Of a DNA stretch of 64,000 bases, positions 17,024 to 26,472 are shown one piece after another (within the stretch, counting starts at the first letter, position 1; each line of letters begins with the position of its first letter). The stretch lies in contig NZ_AP018050.1 of NCBI RefSeq assembly GCF_003609775.1, positions 868,001-932,000 on the forward strand, in the 5' to 3' direction. Made by a program: the position numbers and the translations under genes. The notes below the pieces were generated by a model, which ran no database searches, was not told the origin of the DNA, and worked only from the letters and a program-made list of their open reading frames with translations. This DNA is from Prevotella melaninogenica (GTDB lineage Bacteria > Bacteroidota > Bacteroidia > Bacteroidales > Bacteroidaceae).

Positions 17024-18232
17024 ATGAAAGAACAAAAGAGTTTCCTTGTCCCTATGGCATTCTTAGGGCTTATGTTTTTTACTTGTGGATTTGCCTTGGG
17101 TATAAATTCATTGTTGGTTCCAGTATTGAAGGTGTCGTTAAGTGTTTCTTCAATGGAAGCATATATGCTCATTGGTGCAACATTCTTGCCTTTCCTCATC
17201 TTTGGCTATCCTGCGGGAATGTTAATTAGCAAGATAGGATATAAGCGTACGATGGCTATTGCGTTCGGAATGTTTGCTGTAGCTTTTGGAGTGTTTATCT
17301 TCTCGGCAGATGCAAAGAGTTTTCCTTTGTTTCTGGTAGCTTCCTTTTTCTGTGGAACGGCTAACACCTTCTTACAAGCAGCTATAAATCCTTATGTGAC
17401 AATATTGGGACCAACGGAGAGTGCTGCAAAGCGTATCTCTATTATGGGTATGATCAACAAGTTAGCTTGGCCAGTGTCACCCCTCTTTATTGCTCTTTTC
17501 GCAGGTGCTTCAGGTAGTGTTGCTATAGATGATTTAGGTAAACCTTTTGCTGTGATTATTTGTCTGTTCGTTGCTTTAGGTGTAGTGGCTCTTTTGTCAC
17601 CATTGCCAGAGGTGAAAGCAGCGGGTGAGGATAGCAGTGAGACTGATGAGGTTGACCAAGAAGTATCTGCTTATGCAAACAGTAAGAAGTCTGTTTTCCA
17701 GTTCCCACACTTGGTTCTGGGTGCTATTGCCATCTTCTTTTATGTTGGTGCAGAGACTATTGTGTTGGGAACGCTCATTGACTATGCGAATGAGTTAGGA
17801 CTTGCTCATCCAGAAAACTATTCTTGGATAACTCCGATTAGTATTAGTATTGGATATATAGCAGGAATCATTCTGATTCCTAAGTATCTTTCTCAGACAC
17901 GTGCTTTGCAGATTTGTTCATTTGTAGCCTTGTTGGGAACGACTCTTGTTGTTCTTCTTCCTGGAGTTTATAGTATATATAGTGTTGGTGTCATGGCTTT
18001 AGGATGTTCACTGATGTGGCCAGCGTTTTGGCCTTTGGCATTGATGGATTTGGGTAAGTTTACTAAGAAGGGTTCATCACTCTTGACGATGGGACTTATC
18101 GGTGGAGCAGCAATTACAGTACTGTTTGGTCTTTTAAAGGATGTTTCAGATGCTCGATATGCCTATGGTCTTTGCTTTGTATGCTTTGGCTATATCTTGT
18201 TCTATGCGTTCAAGGGCTATAAGTTACGTTAA
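17024..18232 (+). CDS. Sugar MFS transporter, FucP/glucose-galactose type
   Basis: 402 residues with about 12 hydrophobic segments. FLGLMFFTCGFALGINSLLVP, GYPAGMLISKIGYKR and QAAINPYVTILGP are the signature blocks of the FucP/GluP/NagP proton-sugar symporters common in Bacteroidota. I start at the ATG at 17024 (MKEQKSFLVPMAF), which begins close to the first helix as in the family; the GTG 12 codons upstream would add an unrelated segment. The central loop (EDSSETDEVDQEV) is acidic. The sugar cannot be inferred, since no glycosidase or sugar kinase is adjacent. Confidence 0.88.
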   Translation: MKEQKSFLVPMAFLGLMFFTCGFALGINSLLVPVLKVSLSVSSMEAYMLIGATFLPFLIFGYPAGMLISKIGYKRTMAIAFGMFAVAFGVFIFSADAKSFPLFLVASFFCGTANTFLQAAINPYVTILGPTESAAKRISIMGMINKLAWPVSPLFIALFAGASGSVAIDDLGKPFAVIICLFVALGVVALLSPLPEVKAAGEDSSETDEVDQEVSAYANSKKSVFQFPHLVLGAIAIFFYVGAETIVLGTLIDYANELGLAHPENYSWITPISISIGYIAGIILIPKYLSQTRALQICSFVALLGTTLVVLLPGVYSIYSVGVMALGCSLMWPAFWPLALMDLGKFTKKGSSLLTMGLIGGAAITVLFGLLKDVSDARYAYGLCFVCFGYILFYAFKGYKLR

Positions 18233-18586
18233 TAGTTTCTTATTAAAAGAAGTTATAAGGTTCTGTGTGTAATAACCTTTTAGTTAGGTTGAAAGCAGTA
18301 TTCTTATTGCATAAACATTCCTAAGTTACAATAGTTTTATGGGGTTGCCTTTACGAAGGTAATCCCATTTTTTGTTTTTTATTTTCTTCTCTTGTTGTTT
18401 TTTGTGTGGGTATATTAAGGAAATGAAAGATGATTTTCACTTGCTACTTTAAACTGAATCTTCTTTTTATTTGGGAAATAACTTTACATGTTTTGCTCCT
18501 AAAACTGCTTTTCACAAGAATAAAATAAGAGTTTTTGGTAGTGTTTATAACTATCAGGTAAACAGTGTGTTATAAGACAGTGTGTG

Positions 18587-18695
18587 AAAAGGTGCTTAGT
18601 AAGGTTGCAAAAGGGCGTTAGTAAGACCTCAAAAGGGCATCTTTAAGAAGCCAAAAGGGCGTCTTTTCAAAGTGAAAAGAGTATCTGTTGAATTC
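18587..18695 (+). repeat. Intergenic CAAAAGGGC element, copy 2
   Basis: GGTGCTTAGTAAGG, then CAAAAGGGCGTTA, CAAAAGGGCATCTT and CAAAAGGGCGTCTT. It lies in the gene-free stretch 18233-18952 together with the repeat below. Confidence 0.8.
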
Positions 18696-18720
18696 TGGTT
18701 ATGATTATATTATTACAAGT

Positions 18721-18875
18721 TAATTCATAATTCATAATTCATAATTATGATTACTACTATAACTTATCATTATTCGAACAGAACTCTCGTTAGTACGTCA
18801 TAATTATGATAACTACTATGATTTATCATTATTCGAACGGAGTTCTCATTAATAAGTCATAATTATAATTACCAG
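18721..18875 (+). repeat. AATTCAT heptamers followed by a 59-bp tandem repeat
   Basis: Three AATTCAT heptamers lead into ATAATTATGATTAC. From 18741 a 59-bp unit (starting ATAATTATGAT, containing CATTATTCGAAC) is repeated twice with a partial third at 18859. AATTCAT/ATTATGATTACC pieces recur near 24668, 38655 and 61165. Confidence 0.75.
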
Positions 18876-18952
18876 AAAAGATGGAGTTTATGGCTGTGGG
18901 TAACTTGTTTACTCATAAATGCGTTTATGGGTAAACTTGACAGTTTGCCCTC

Positions 18953-19261
18953 TTATTTCTTTTTCTTTTTGAATAAACTGAACTTCTTATTAAGGAGTCC
19001 TGATGATTGTTTACCGCCAAACATACGATAGAGCTTCCAAGAGAGGATAAGTCCATCCAATACACTTGCACCAACATTGAAAGCACCTGAGAAGCGTTGG
19101 GTAGGAGAGTTTTTGTCTTTCGGCTTATGCATAAGCTCATTCCATAACCCTGCAATCTTATTGCTGTCCTTGGTCAAGTCGGTACGCAACTGGGCTTTGC
19201 GCAGGCGTATATCGTCCAACGACCTATATTCGGGTTTAAATTGAGTTGTCTGTTCTGTCAT
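18953..19261 (-). CDS. Conserved hypothetical protein of the YtxH/holin-like operon
   Basis: 102 residues, basic, with a long polar N-terminal half (RSLDDIRLRKAQLRTD) and a hydrophobic stretch around GASVLDGLILSWKLYRMFGG, ending in a lysine run. It is the third gene of a tight minus-strand operon with a holin-like protein (gap 4 bp) and a YtxH-domain protein. This order recurs in Bacteroidota and suggests an envelope or stress role, but no biochemical function is known to me. Confidence 0.75.
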   Translation of the reverse strand: MTEQTTQFKPEYRSLDDIRLRKAQLRTDLTKDSNKIAGLWNELMHKPKDKNSPTQRFSGAFNVGASVLDGLILSWKLYRMFGGKQSSGLLNKKFSLFKKKKK

Positions 19262-19265
19262 AAGC

Positions 19266-19619
19266 TTATTTTGACATTAAAAGACTTCCCAAGAATCTTA
19301 CCAATGGGCGTTCAATAAGTCTGTGACGCAGTAAGATAAAGAAGATGAGTAGCAGCAAGTAACCACCACCAACAATGAGGAAAGCCCATATAAGTGAACC
19401 AACTAATGGCTGCAACGCATAGACTGCAGCAAAAGAAAGGTAAATGAGAGAAATGAAGAGGGTAGTGCAGAAAACTGTTGCCACGATAATCACGGTCAGT
19501 AGTCGCACGACCTTTTCAATTACATCGAGCTTCACGTACTCTGACTGAAGCCCGATATAATGTTTTAGCACCTCTACGAGTTGTGCTATTGTTTCTACGT
19601 TCTTATCGTTTGAGAACAT
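19266..19619 (-). CDS. Phage holin family membrane protein (DUF1469-like)
   Basis: 117 residues. An N-terminal amphipathic helix (IAQLVEVLKHYIGLQSEYVKL) is followed by two strong transmembrane helices (LLTVIIVATVFCTTLFISLI and LIWAFLIVGGGYLLLLIFFI) separated by a short loop, then a basic C-terminus. This matches the DUF1469 'phage holin' family, which in Bacteroidota sits in this operon and not in prophages. No phage genes surround it, so lysis is unlikely. It is an inner-membrane protein of unknown role. Confidence 0.8.
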   Translation of the reverse strand: MFSNDKNVETIAQLVEVLKHYIGLQSEYVKLDVIEKVVRLLTVIIVATVFCTTLFISLIYLSFAAVYALQPLVGSLIWAFLIVGGGYLLLLIFFILLRHRLIERPLVRFLGSLLMSK

Positions 19620-19629
19620 CCTTTACAAT

Positions 19630-19845
19630 TTAGATAACGTCTGAAGCTGCGTCCTTGATATCTTCAACGAAATCTTCAGCTTCCTTGCGGCTGAGCTTAA
19701 TGTCGTGCTTCTTGCAGAAATCGTCAACAGCATCAGCAATCTTTGAACGTGTGTCTGTACCCTTCTCTGGAGCTAAAAGAAGTCCGAGAGCTGCGCCTGT
19801 GATGCTACCACAGAGGAATGCGCCAATGTAACCTAATGTCTTCAT
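19630..19845 (-). CDS. YtxH domain-containing protein
   Basis: 71 residues: a glycine-rich transmembrane helix (IGAFLCGSITGAALGLLLAP) followed by EKGTDTRSKIADAVDD and a charged amphipathic tail, the standard YtxH layout. First gene of the three-gene minus-strand operon. YtxH proteins are often general-stress-induced, but no stress promoter can be told apart here. A TATATTTG -7 box lies upstream. Confidence 0.85.
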   Translation of the reverse strand: MKTLGYIGAFLCGSITGAALGLLLAPEKGTDTRSKIADAVDDFCKKHDIKLSRKEAEDFVEDIKDAASDVI

Positions 19846-19892
19846 AATCTCTTTATTTTATTGTTAATGAATACTTGATTTCTTTTCAATGG

Positions 19893-19900
19893 CAAATATA
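19893..19900 (-). promoter_or_regulatory. -7 box of the ytxH operon
   Basis: The minus strand reads TATATTTG (TANNTTTG), about 48 nt upstream of the start at 19845. No strong -33 box is seen. Confidence 0.5.
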
Positions 19901-20076
19901 GTCAAAGTTTCGCATATAAGCAACAGATAGGAAGTATTTTTGTGTTAAAAATCTTACAAATAGTTTATTTAACAAACTTTATTGGCGATATGTTCTTACT
20001 TCTCCTTCTTATTTTGTAACTTCGCAAGATAATTACATAGTAAATTAATAGTATAATCAATAAAAACTAAGCGATT

Positions 20077-20568
20077 ATGAAGAAATTTATGGTTTTGGGC
20101 GCAGCTATGTGTGTGGCAATGGCTTTCACTGGCTGTAAGTCAAGCGAGAGTGCATACAAGAAGGCTTACGAGAAGGCTAAGTCTCAGGAGCAGAACTCTA
20201 CAAATAATTATGACAACTCAACTCAGCAGGATGCTGTTGTAGCACCAGTTGAGACACAGCCAGTTACTCAGGCTCCAGTTGTTGATAATTACGACAATGA
20301 GCCAGTACGCCGCGAGACTGTTTCTGTTGTAAATGGTTCTGGTTTGAAGGCTTACAGCGTAGTTGTTGGTTCATTCGGTATTAAGTCTAATGCTGAGGGC
20401 TTGCAGCAGCGTTTGAAGAATGCTGGCTACGATGCTCAGGTTGCTTACAATGCTGGTAACAATATGTATCGCGTTGTTGCTTCTACATACGACAGCAAGG
20501 CTTCAGCTGTTCAGAGCCGTAATCAGCTCCGTGCTACATACGCTGATGCTTGGTTGCTCTCTCGATAA
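20077..20568 (+). CDS. SPOR domain lipoprotein
   Basis: 163 residues. The signal peptide has an FTGC lipobox (Cys19). A Gln/Asn/Val-rich linker of ~60 residues follows, then a C-terminal SPOR domain (YSVVVGSFGIKSNAEGLQQR, then YRVVASTYDSKASAVQSRNQ). SPOR domains bind denuded septal peptidoglycan, so it probably works at the division site from the outer membrane or periplasm. The next gene starts immediately after the stop. Confidence 0.88.
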   Translation: MKKFMVLGAAMCVAMAFTGCKSSESAYKKAYEKAKSQEQNSTNNYDNSTQQDAVVAPVETQPVTQAPVVDNYDNEPVRRETVSVVNGSGLKAYSVVVGSFGIKSNAEGLQQRLKNAGYDAQVAYNAGNNMYRVVASTYDSKASAVQSRNQLRATYADAWLLSR

Positions 20569-20988
20569 ATGAGTAGAATTTTAGCGATAGATTACGGTAA
20601 AAAACGTACAGGTTTAGCAGTCACCGACCCATTGTGCATCATCGCCAATGGGTTGGCGACTGTTCCTACGTCTGAGCTTTTCGATTTTTTGACGCAATAT
20701 GTCGCAAAAGAAGGGGTTAGTCAACTCGTCATTGGCAAGCCTATGCAGCCCAATGGTCAGCCAAGCGAGAACCTTGCTCGTGTGGAGCAATTTGTCAACC
20801 GTTGGCGCAAGGCACATCCTGAGTTACCTATTGATTATTACGACGAGCGGTTTACGTCGGTTATCGCCCATCAAGCAATGATTGCGGGGGGAGTGAAGAA
20901 GAAGACACGCCGCGAAGATAAAGGGCTTGTTGACGAGATTTCGGCAACAATTATCCTACAAGATTATATGAGGTCCAAGGGGCTTTGA
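20569..20988 (+). CDS. ruvX: Putative pre-16S rRNA nuclease / Holliday-junction resolvase-like (YqgF)
   Basis: 139 residues, the usual YqgF size. The RNase H-like active-site motifs are present: RILAIDYGKKRTGLAV (first Asp), IGKPMQPNG, YDERFTS, and VDEISATIILQDYM with the last acidic residue. It processes the 5' end of 16S rRNA precursors in E. coli; the resolvase name is historical. The ATG directly abuts the SPOR gene stop, and the frame overlaps sequence leading to def, so spor-ruvX-def-TPR looks like one transcript. Confidence 0.93.
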   Translation: MSRILAIDYGKKRTGLAVTDPLCIIANGLATVPTSELFDFLTQYVAKEGVSQLVIGKPMQPNGQPSENLARVEQFVNRWRKAHPELPIDYYDERFTSVIAHQAMIAGGVKKKTRREDKGLVDEISATIILQDYMRSKGL

Positions 20989-21041
20989 GCCGTGTGTCGG
21001 TCAAGCTCGTTGGACTTGTAAGTTTAAAGAAAGAAAAGAAT

Positions 21042-21602
21042 ATGGTATTACCCATTTACACATACGGTCAGCCAGTATTGCGCAAGGTAGCCGAGGATAT
21101 TCCTCTCGATTATCCTGACCTCCAAGAACTGATACAAAATATGTTTGAGACCAACACCGCCAGCGATGGCGTAGGTTTAGCAGCACCACAGATTGGTAAG
21201 TCTATCCGTGTCGTTGTTGTCGACTTAGATGTGCTCTCAGACACCTTCCCTGAGTATAAAGACTATCGTCATGCATTCATCAATGGTCACATCCTTGAGT
21301 ATGATGACTCAGAGACGGAGACCTTAGAAGAGGGATGTCTCTCTCTGCCAGGTGTTCACGAGAGTGTGACACGTGCAAAGCGCATCTACGTTAAGTGGTA
21401 TGACGAGAATCTCGTTGAGCATGAGGAGTGGATAGACGGCTATCTTGCTCGAGTTATCCAGCATGAGTTCGATCACCTTGAAGGTCGTGTCTTTACTGAT
21501 CGTCTCTCGCCATTCCGCAAGCAGATGATTACCAGCAAGCTCAAAGCCCTTTTGCAGGGTAAGATTCGCTGCCACTATCGTGTGAAGGCTCCACGTAAGT
21601 AA
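21042..21602 (+). CDS. def: Peptide deformylase
   Basis: Removes the N-formyl group from nascent proteins. All three motifs are present: GVGLAAPQIG, EGCLSLP (metal-binding Cys) and QHEFDHLEG (HExxH). I use the ATG at 21042 (MVLPIYTYGQPVLRKVA, 186 residues), the usual N-terminus, with AAGAAAGAAAAG just upstream. The longer frame from 20985 would overlap ruvX and add 19 atypical residues. The next gene begins 4 nt after the stop. Confidence 0.95.
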   Translation: MVLPIYTYGQPVLRKVAEDIPLDYPDLQELIQNMFETNTASDGVGLAAPQIGKSIRVVVVDLDVLSDTFPEYKDYRHAFINGHILEYDDSETETLEEGCLSLPGVHESVTRAKRIYVKWYDENLVEHEEWIDGYLARVIQHEFDHLEGRVFTDRLSPFRKQMITSKLKALLQGKIRCHYRVKAPRK

Positions 21603-21606
21603 GCCT

Positions 21607-22221
21607 ATGTTGCGTGGTATCGTAGTATCCTTGCTATGCCTATTGGCATTGCCGTCAGCAGCCCAATACAACGTCAAGAAGATGATGGAGGAGGGGAGGC
21701 GGACGCTTGATCAGGGATACTACGTTACTTCCATGCAGATTTTCTCCCGTATCGTTGCCCTCAAACCAAATCTATACGAGGCTTGGTATTTGATGGCATT
21801 GTCAAAGTATCACCTTGAAGACTATAAGGGTGCTGGTGATGATTGTCGCCGTGCTTTGACTTTACAGCCCTATATTGCTGATATCTACGAACTTTATGGT
21901 ATGACCAACATTCGTGTGGAGCGTTACGATAGCGCTATCGTTGCCTTTACCCGTGCGCTTGATATTACCCCCGACAATCGCAACTATTGGTTTAATCGTG
22001 CTTATTGTCTCTATCAAGTGGGCGATAGCAAGGCTGCCCTTCAGCAACTTGATTATATTCTCAAGCGATGGAAGGCCTTCGATGCAGCCTCCCAACTTCG
22101 TGCCGATATCGTAGCAGGTAGGAAGCCTAAGCAACAGCCCATGAAGCCTAACGCTTCGCAGTTTTACAAGCTACCGAGTCTTCGCATTGAAGGTGATGAC
22201 AAGCGTCCGTTGAAGCTTTGA
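21607..22221 (+). CDS. Tetratricopeptide repeat protein, secreted
   Basis: 204 residues with a signal peptide (VVSLLCLLALPSAAQ), then about four TPR units, including AWYLMALSKYHLEDYKGAGDD, IYELYGMTNIRVERYDSAIVA and YWFNRAYCLYQVGDSKAALQ. TPRs are protein-binding scaffolds, probably periplasmic here. The reading frame ends inside a heptamer tract (AAGCTTTGAACTTTGAACTTT), so the stop lies in repetitive DNA. From memory some Bacteroidota homologues next to def are much longer; if so this copy is truncated. I cannot confirm that without alignment. Confidence 0.85.
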   Translation: MLRGIVVSLLCLLALPSAAQYNVKKMMEEGRRTLDQGYYVTSMQIFSRIVALKPNLYEAWYLMALSKYHLEDYKGAGDDCRRALTLQPYIADIYELYGMTNIRVERYDSAIVAFTRALDITPDNRNYWFNRAYCLYQVGDSKAALQQLDYILKRWKAFDAASQLRADIVAGRKPKQQPMKPNASQFYKLPSLRIEGDDKRPLKL

Positions 22222-22250
22222 ACTTTGAACTTTATGATTTGAGTTTAACC
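22217..22250 (+). repeat. GAACTTT heptamer tract after the TPR gene
   Basis: Degenerate GAACTTT units begin within the TGA stop of the TPR gene. The same heptamer occurs at 38566-38645 and, inverted, in hemW at 62107-62177. Confidence 0.75.
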
Positions 22251-22328
22251 TTTGAGCAATATTGGTATTTATAATTATGGATTATGAATATTGAATTATA
22301 TTTTGGTCAAAAGTTTACAGAATAAAAT

Positions 22329-22368
22329 GCGGCACCCACTAAGGGGATGCCGCCTAAGAGTTTTTCTT
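22329..22368 (+). terminator. Terminator-like hairpin between the TPR gene and thrS
   Basis: GCGGCA pairs with TGCCGC around CCCACTAAGGGGA (inner CCC/GGGG can also pair), followed by CTAAGAGTTTTTC. Confidence 0.55.
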
Positions 22369-22512
22369 CTCTCGCAAAGAGAAGACAAGACCACAAAGGT
22401 CAATAATATGTTAGCCTCTAAAAGCGAAGGACCTCCAACTTCTGTTCTCCCCCTACAAATAAGTTACTATCATACCACCGCATACCCAACATAATAGGGA
22501 TATCGCGGTATT

Positions 22513-22638
22513 CACTCCCCTCCCTATGGGGGAGGGGCAAGGGGGAGGGGCCAGTTATTGCACTCCCCTCCCTTCGGAAAGGTCGAGGGAGGCTCCAGTT
22601 GCTGCACTCCCCTCCCTTCGGAGGGGTCGGGGGAGGCT
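22513..22638 (+). repeat. Three GC-rich palindromes downstream of thrS
   Basis: Three copies of ACTCCCCTCC-TNTCGG-GGGGAGG-type palindromes in a row (22513-22550, 22561-22594, 22605-22638), separated by GCCAGTT-TTGC linkers. The last ends 8 bp from the thrS stop. Such hairpins could terminate thrS transcripts. This is the same family that occurs inside Tex, the ABC-F ATPase and the U32 protein. Confidence 0.85.
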
Positions 22639-22645
22639 TCTCTTT

Positions 22646-24595
22646 CTAATCCAACTCCTTCAGCTGCTCAGCAACCTCGTTGTTGATACGCTCAGCGAAG
22701 GCTTCCATTGTCATAGTAGCCTGCTCGCCACCGCCCTGCTGACGCATTGATACAAGACCCTCGGCAGCCTCTTTCTCGCCAACGATAACCATGTAAGGAA
22801 CACGCTTGAGCTCGTTGTCGCGAATCTTGCGACCAATCTTCTCGTTGCGGTCGTCCATGATTGAACGTACGTCGTGAGCATCGAAGTAAGCCTTCACCTT
22901 CTGAGCATAGTCGTTATACTTCTCAGAGATTGGGAGGATGGCAACCTGATCAGGTGTCAACCAGAGTGGGAAGTGACCTGCTGTGTGCTCGATGAGCACG
23001 GCTGTGAAGCGTTCGAGTGAACCGAATGGTGCACGGTGAACCATCACTGGTGTCTTCTTCGAGTTGTCCTCAGCGGTGTATTCGAGCTTGAAGCGGTTAG
23101 GCAGGTTATAGTCTACCTGGATTGTACCGAGCTGCCAACGACGACCGATGGCATCCTTCACCATGAAGTCGAGCTTTGGACCATAGAACGCAGCCTCGCC
23201 AAGCTCTATGCGGGCGTTGAGCCCCATCTCTGCACAAGCCTCCTTGATAGCTGTCTCACTCTCTTCCCATACGTCGTCAGAACCGATATACTTCTCCTTA
23301 TCCTCTGGGTCACGAAGCGAAATCTGAGCCTCATAGTTCTCGAAACCGAAGGTCTTGAACACCTTGAGGATGATATCGATATTATTCTCAAACTCAGCCT
23401 TTACTTGGTCAGGGCGCACGAAGATGTGAGCATCGTCCTGTGTGAAGGTACGAACACGTGTAAGTCCGTGAAGCTCACCACTCTTCTCATAGCGGAACAC
23501 GGTTCCGAACTCAGCGATACGCAGTGGGAGATCTTTATAAGAACGTGGCTTATGAGCGTAAATCTCACAGTGGTGAGGACAGTTCATAGGCTTGAGCATA
23601 TACTCCTCGTCCTCCTCTGGTGTGTGGATTGGCTGGAAAGCATCCTTGCCATAGTGGGCATAGTGACCAGAAGTTACGTAGAGGTTCTTACCACCGATAC
23701 CCGGTGTGATTACCTCCTGATAATTGTATGGACGGAGGAGACGACGCAAGAGCTCCTGCAAGCGCAGGCGCAGCTGTGTTCCCTTTGGCAACCAGATAGG
23801 AAGACCCTTACCAACACGGTCAGAGAACATAAAGAGTTCCATTTCCTTACCAATCTTACGATGGTCGCGCTTCTTAGCCTCCTCAAGCATTTCGAGATAT
23901 TCATCGAGCATCTTCTTCTTAGGGAAGGTGATACCATAGATACGTGTCATCTGTTCACGCTTAGCATCGCCACGCCAGAAAGCTCCAGCAACGCTGGTTA
24001 TCTTGATTGCCTTGATAGCACCCGTAGAAACGAGGTGCGGACCACGACAAAGGTCGGTGAAATTACCCTGTGAATATGTTGAGATAGTGCCATCTTCGAG
24101 GTCCTCAACGATGTGCTCCACCTTGTATTCCTGTCCATCAGCAGTGAATTCCTTAACAGCATCAGCCTTAGAGACGTTACGACGAACGACTGGCTCGTTC
24201 TTCTTAGCAAGCTCGCGCATCTTCTCTTCAATCTTTGGGAAGTCGTTCTCAGAGATTGTCTGACCCTCTGCAGGCATCACATCATAGAAGAAGCCGTTCT
24301 CAACAGCAGGACCGAAACCAAACTGAATGCCCGGGTAAAGCTCCTGCAATGCCTCAGCGAGGAGGTGGGCAGAGGTGTGCCAGAAGGTGTGCTTACCTTC
24401 TTCGTCATCGAACTTGTAAAGTGCGATGCTTGCGTCCTCATTGATAGGACGATTGAGTTCTGTTGTTTCGCCATTTACACCGCAAGATACAACGTCACGG
24501 GCGAGAGCCGGCGAAATGCTCTCGGCGATTTGAAAACCAGTTACGCCCTGCTCGTATTCACGAACGGAACCGTCTGGGAAAGTGATTTTAACCAT
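22646..24595 (-). CDS. thrS: Threonyl-tRNA synthetase
   Basis: 649 residues in the usual order: TGS domain (1-60), editing/SAD domain ([11 protein letters not shown] around 73), class II catalytic core with the zinc-binding [28 protein letters not shown] (motif 2) and [10 protein letters not shown] (motif 3), then the anticodon-binding domain. It charges tRNA-Thr with threonine. A TACCTTTG -7 box lies 34-41 bp upstream (24629-24636), with AATTCAG repeats where the -33 box would be. The frame read on the opposite strand at 23036-24073 is a shadow of this gene. Confidence 0.97.
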   Translation of the reverse strand: MVKITFPDGSVREYEQGVTGFQIAESISPALARDVVSCGVNGETTELNRPINEDASIALYKFDDEEGKHTFWHTSAHLLAEALQELYPGIQFGFGPAVENGFFYDVMPAEGQTISENDFPKIEEKMRELAKKNEPVVRRNVSKADAVKEFTADGQEYKVEHIVEDLEDGTISTYSQGNFTDLCRGPHLVSTGAIKAIKITSVAGAFWRGDAKREQMTRIYGITFPKKKMLDEYLEMLEEAKKRDHRKIGKEMELFMFSDRVGKGLPIWLPKGTQLRLRLQELLRRLLRPYNYQEVITPGIGGKNLYVTSGHYAHYGKDAFQPIHTPEEDEEYMLKPMNCPHHCEIYAHKPRSYKDLPLRIAEFGTVFRYEKSGELHGLTRVRTFTQDDAHIFVRPDQVKAEFENNIDIILKVFKTFGFENYEAQISLRDPEDKEKYIGSDDVWEESETAIKEACAEMGLNARIELGEAAFYGPKLDFMVKDAIGRRWQLGTIQVDYNLPNRFKLEYTAEDNSKKTPVMVHRAPFGSLERFTAVLIEHTAGHFPLWLTPDQVAILPISEKYNDYAQKVKAYFDAHDVRSIMDDRNEKIGRKIRDNELKRVPYMVIVGEKEAAEGLVSMRQQGGGEQATMTMEAFAERINNEVAEQLKELD

Positions 24596-24642
24596 ACTAC
24601 AAATTAGTTTTATAAATCAAATATGTGGCAAAGGTAATACTT

Positions 24643-24690
24643 TTAATTCAGAATTCAGAATTCACAATTCATAATTATGATTACCGATGT
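24643..24690 (+). repeat. AATTCAG/AATTCAT heptamers upstream of thrS
   Basis: AATTCAG, AATTCAG, AATTCAC, AATTCAT, then AATTATGATTACC. They occupy the expected -33 region of thrS on the minus strand, so copy-number changes could shift promoter spacing. Confidence 0.7.
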
Positions 24691-24913
24691 TAATTTAGAA
24701 GATATAATTCACTGTGTAATATGAGTAAATGCTCATTTTTATGTTATATTATGTATAGTAGATAGGTTGAGTTAAAAGTAATACATACTGCGAAGAACAA
24801 GAATCGTAGTAGATGCTGGATATTGAGGTCTTTTTACTATTAAACAATAATAAATGACTAACTGTATTAAGTTTTTTTCAAAGTCGCTATATGAAAAATA
24901 TAATGAAAATCTC

Positions 24914-24944
24914 TTGGATAATCGGTTGGAAAATAGTAACTTTG
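24914..24944 (+). promoter_or_regulatory. Promoter of infC-rpmI-rplT
   Basis: TTGG at 24914-24917 and TAACTTTG at 24937-24944 with a 19-bp spacer. The infC start is 39 nt downstream. Confidence 0.7.
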
Positions 24945-24982
24945 CACGCGTTTAGCGAATTTAGACACTTTAAAATAGTTGG

Positions 24983-25663
24983 ATGAAGAATGACAAAATG
25001 AAAATGAAGTACCGCGTGAACGAGCAGATTCGCGTTCGGGAAGTACGTGTGGTAAGTGATGATGGAGCTGAGGTTATGCCTACGCGAAAAGCGTTGGAAT
25101 TGGCTCAGAAAGAGGGAGTTGACCTTGTGGAGATTTCTCCTAACGCACAGCCACCAGTTTGTCGTATCATCGACTATTCTAAGTTCCTCTACCAGCAGAA
25201 GAAGCATCAGAAGGAGATGAAGCAGAAGCAGGTGAAGCAGGAGGTGAAGGAGATTCGTTTTGGTCCTCAGACGGATGAGCATGACTATAAGTTTAAGCTC
25301 AAGCATGCACAGGAGTTCCTCAATGCAGGTAATAAGGTACGCGCATACGTGTTCTTCCGTGGTCGTTCGATTTTGTTTAAGGAGCAGGGCGAGGTGCTGC
25401 TGCTTCGTTTCGCTAACGATCTTGAGGAGCTTGCAAAGGTAGAGCAGCTTCCGAAGCTTGAGGGCAAGAAGATGTTCCTCTATCTTGCACCTAAGAAGGC
25501 AGGCGTTGCCAAGAAGAGTCAGCAGAAGCGCGACCGTGAGGAGGCAGAGGCTGGCGTGAAGGCAGGTGCTGAGAGTGTCAGCGAGGAGCCAAAGACGGAT
25601 GGCGGCTTGTTTGCCAATGCTAAGAATGGTGCTGACGCATTGAAGAAATTGAATATTGACTAA
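24983..25663 (+). CDS. infC: Translation initiation factor IF-3
   Basis: 226 residues. It binds the 30S subunit and checks start-codon pairing. The N-domain shows [15 protein letters not shown] and [16 protein letters not shown], the C-domain [17 protein letters not shown]. The initiation codon is ATG, not the rare AUU that E. coli uses for autoregulation; a second ATG 15 nt later is possible. The C-terminus has a ~45-residue charged extension ([14 protein letters not shown] and on) after the IF-3 core, common in Bacteroidota. It heads the standard infC-rpmI-rplT operon. Confidence 0.97.
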   Translation: MKNDKMKMKYRVNEQIRVREVRVVSDDGAEVMPTRKALELAQKEGVDLVEISPNAQPPVCRIIDYSKFLYQQKKHQKEMKQKQVKQEVKEIRFGPQTDEHDYKFKLKHAQEFLNAGNKVRAYVFFRGRSILFKEQGEVLLLRFANDLEELAKVEQLPKLEGKKMFLYLAPKKAGVAKKSQQKRDREEAEAGVKAGAESVSEEPKTDGGLFANAKNGADALKKLNID

Positions 25664-25778
25664 CGCCCGTTGGGTGTCTCCTCGGTAAGAGGGGGCGAAA
25701 TGGGCAACCTGTGCGTAACGTCCTGGTATATACGTTGCCACAGATGAATATAAATAACAATTTTAAAATTTTAAAAAA
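25664..25778 (+). ncRNA. Structured leader between infC and rpmI (candidate L20-type control region)
   Basis: The 115-nt spacer is GC-richer than other gaps and has nested complementary blocks: GCCCGTT...AATGGGC around CTCCTCGGTAAGAGG, and AACGT...ACGTT. In many bacteria an L20-binding leader precedes rpmI. I infer a similar role from position and pairing, not from a recognised consensus. Confidence 0.4.
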
Positions 25779-25976
25779 ATGCCAAAACAGAAGACAAATT
25801 CCGGAGCGAAGAAGAGATTCACGTTCACCGGTACTGGTAAGATTAAACGTCATCACGCTTACCACAGTCACATTCTGACTAAGAAGACAAAGAAACAGAA
25901 GAGAAATCTTGTTCACCAGACGCTCGTGGATCGTTCAGACCTGAAGCAGGTACGCGACCTGCTCAGACTTCGTTAA
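25779..25976 (+). CDS. rpmI: 50S ribosomal protein L35
   Basis: 65 residues, very basic, with the L35 pattern [20 protein letters not shown] and [19 protein letters not shown]. It binds 23S rRNA in the large subunit. It lies between infC and rplT, as expected, and is preceded by the structured leader. Confidence 0.97.
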   Translation: MPKQKTNSGAKKRFTFTGTGKIKRHHAYHSHILTKKTKKQKRNLVHQTLVDRSDLKQVRDLLRLR

Positions 25977-26012
25977 TTCATTAGTCAAACAAATTAAAAG
26001 GAAAGAAAAACT

Positions 26013-26357
26013 ATGCCAAGATCAGTCAATCATGTTGCTTCAAAAGCAAAGAGAACAAGAATTCTGAAGCAGACTAAGGGTTACTATGGTGCCCGTAAAA
26101 ATGTTTGGACGGTAGCAAAGAATACCTATGAGAAGGGTTTGACTTATGCTTATCGTGACCGCCGTAACAAGAAGCGTAACTTCCGCGCATTGTGGATTCA
26201 GCGTATCAACGCTGCTGCTCGTCTTTATGATATGAGCTACAGCCAGTTGATGGGTGCATTGCACAAGGCTGGTATCGAGATTAACCGTAAGGTGCTCGCT
26301 GACCTCGCTGTTAACAATCAGGAAGCTTTCAAGGCTATTGTTGACAAGGTAAAGTAA
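26013..26357 (+). CDS. rplT: 50S ribosomal protein L20
   Basis: 114 residues, with [35 protein letters not shown] and [19 protein letters not shown]. It is an early 50S assembly protein and, in many bacteria, the repressor of its own operon. AGGAAAGAAAAACT precedes the ATG. Last gene of the infC operon, with a terminator 45 nt on. Confidence 0.97.
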   Translation: MPRSVNHVASKAKRTRILKQTKGYYGARKNVWTVAKNTYEKGLTYAYRDRRNKKRNFRALWIQRINAAARLYDMSYSQLMGALHKAGIEINRKVLADLAVNNQEAFKAIVDKVK

Positions 26358-26402
26358 ATTAATGACGCTCACGGTCGTGGGCACTCGTTATAACGGATAT
26401 GG

Positions 26403-26434
26403 AGCTGTCGCCTGAAAGGGTGGCAGCTTTTTTT
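26403..26434 (+). terminator. Terminator of the infC-rpmI-rplT operon
   Basis: AGCTGTCGCC pairs with GGGTGGCAGCT (with G-T pairs) around TGAAA, followed by seven T's. Confidence 0.9.
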
Positions 26435-26472
26435 AAAGCCTCACCCCCAGCCCAGCCTCACCCCCAACCCCT

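Noticed and set aside
19266..19619. Holin-like protein as a prophage marker
   Set aside because: No lysin, capsid, integrase or tail genes are near; it belongs to the YtxH-type chromosomal operon.
23036..24073. 345-residue open frame antisense to thrS
   Set aside because: It covers the ThrS catalytic core on the other strand, and ThrS motifs are complete and conserved.
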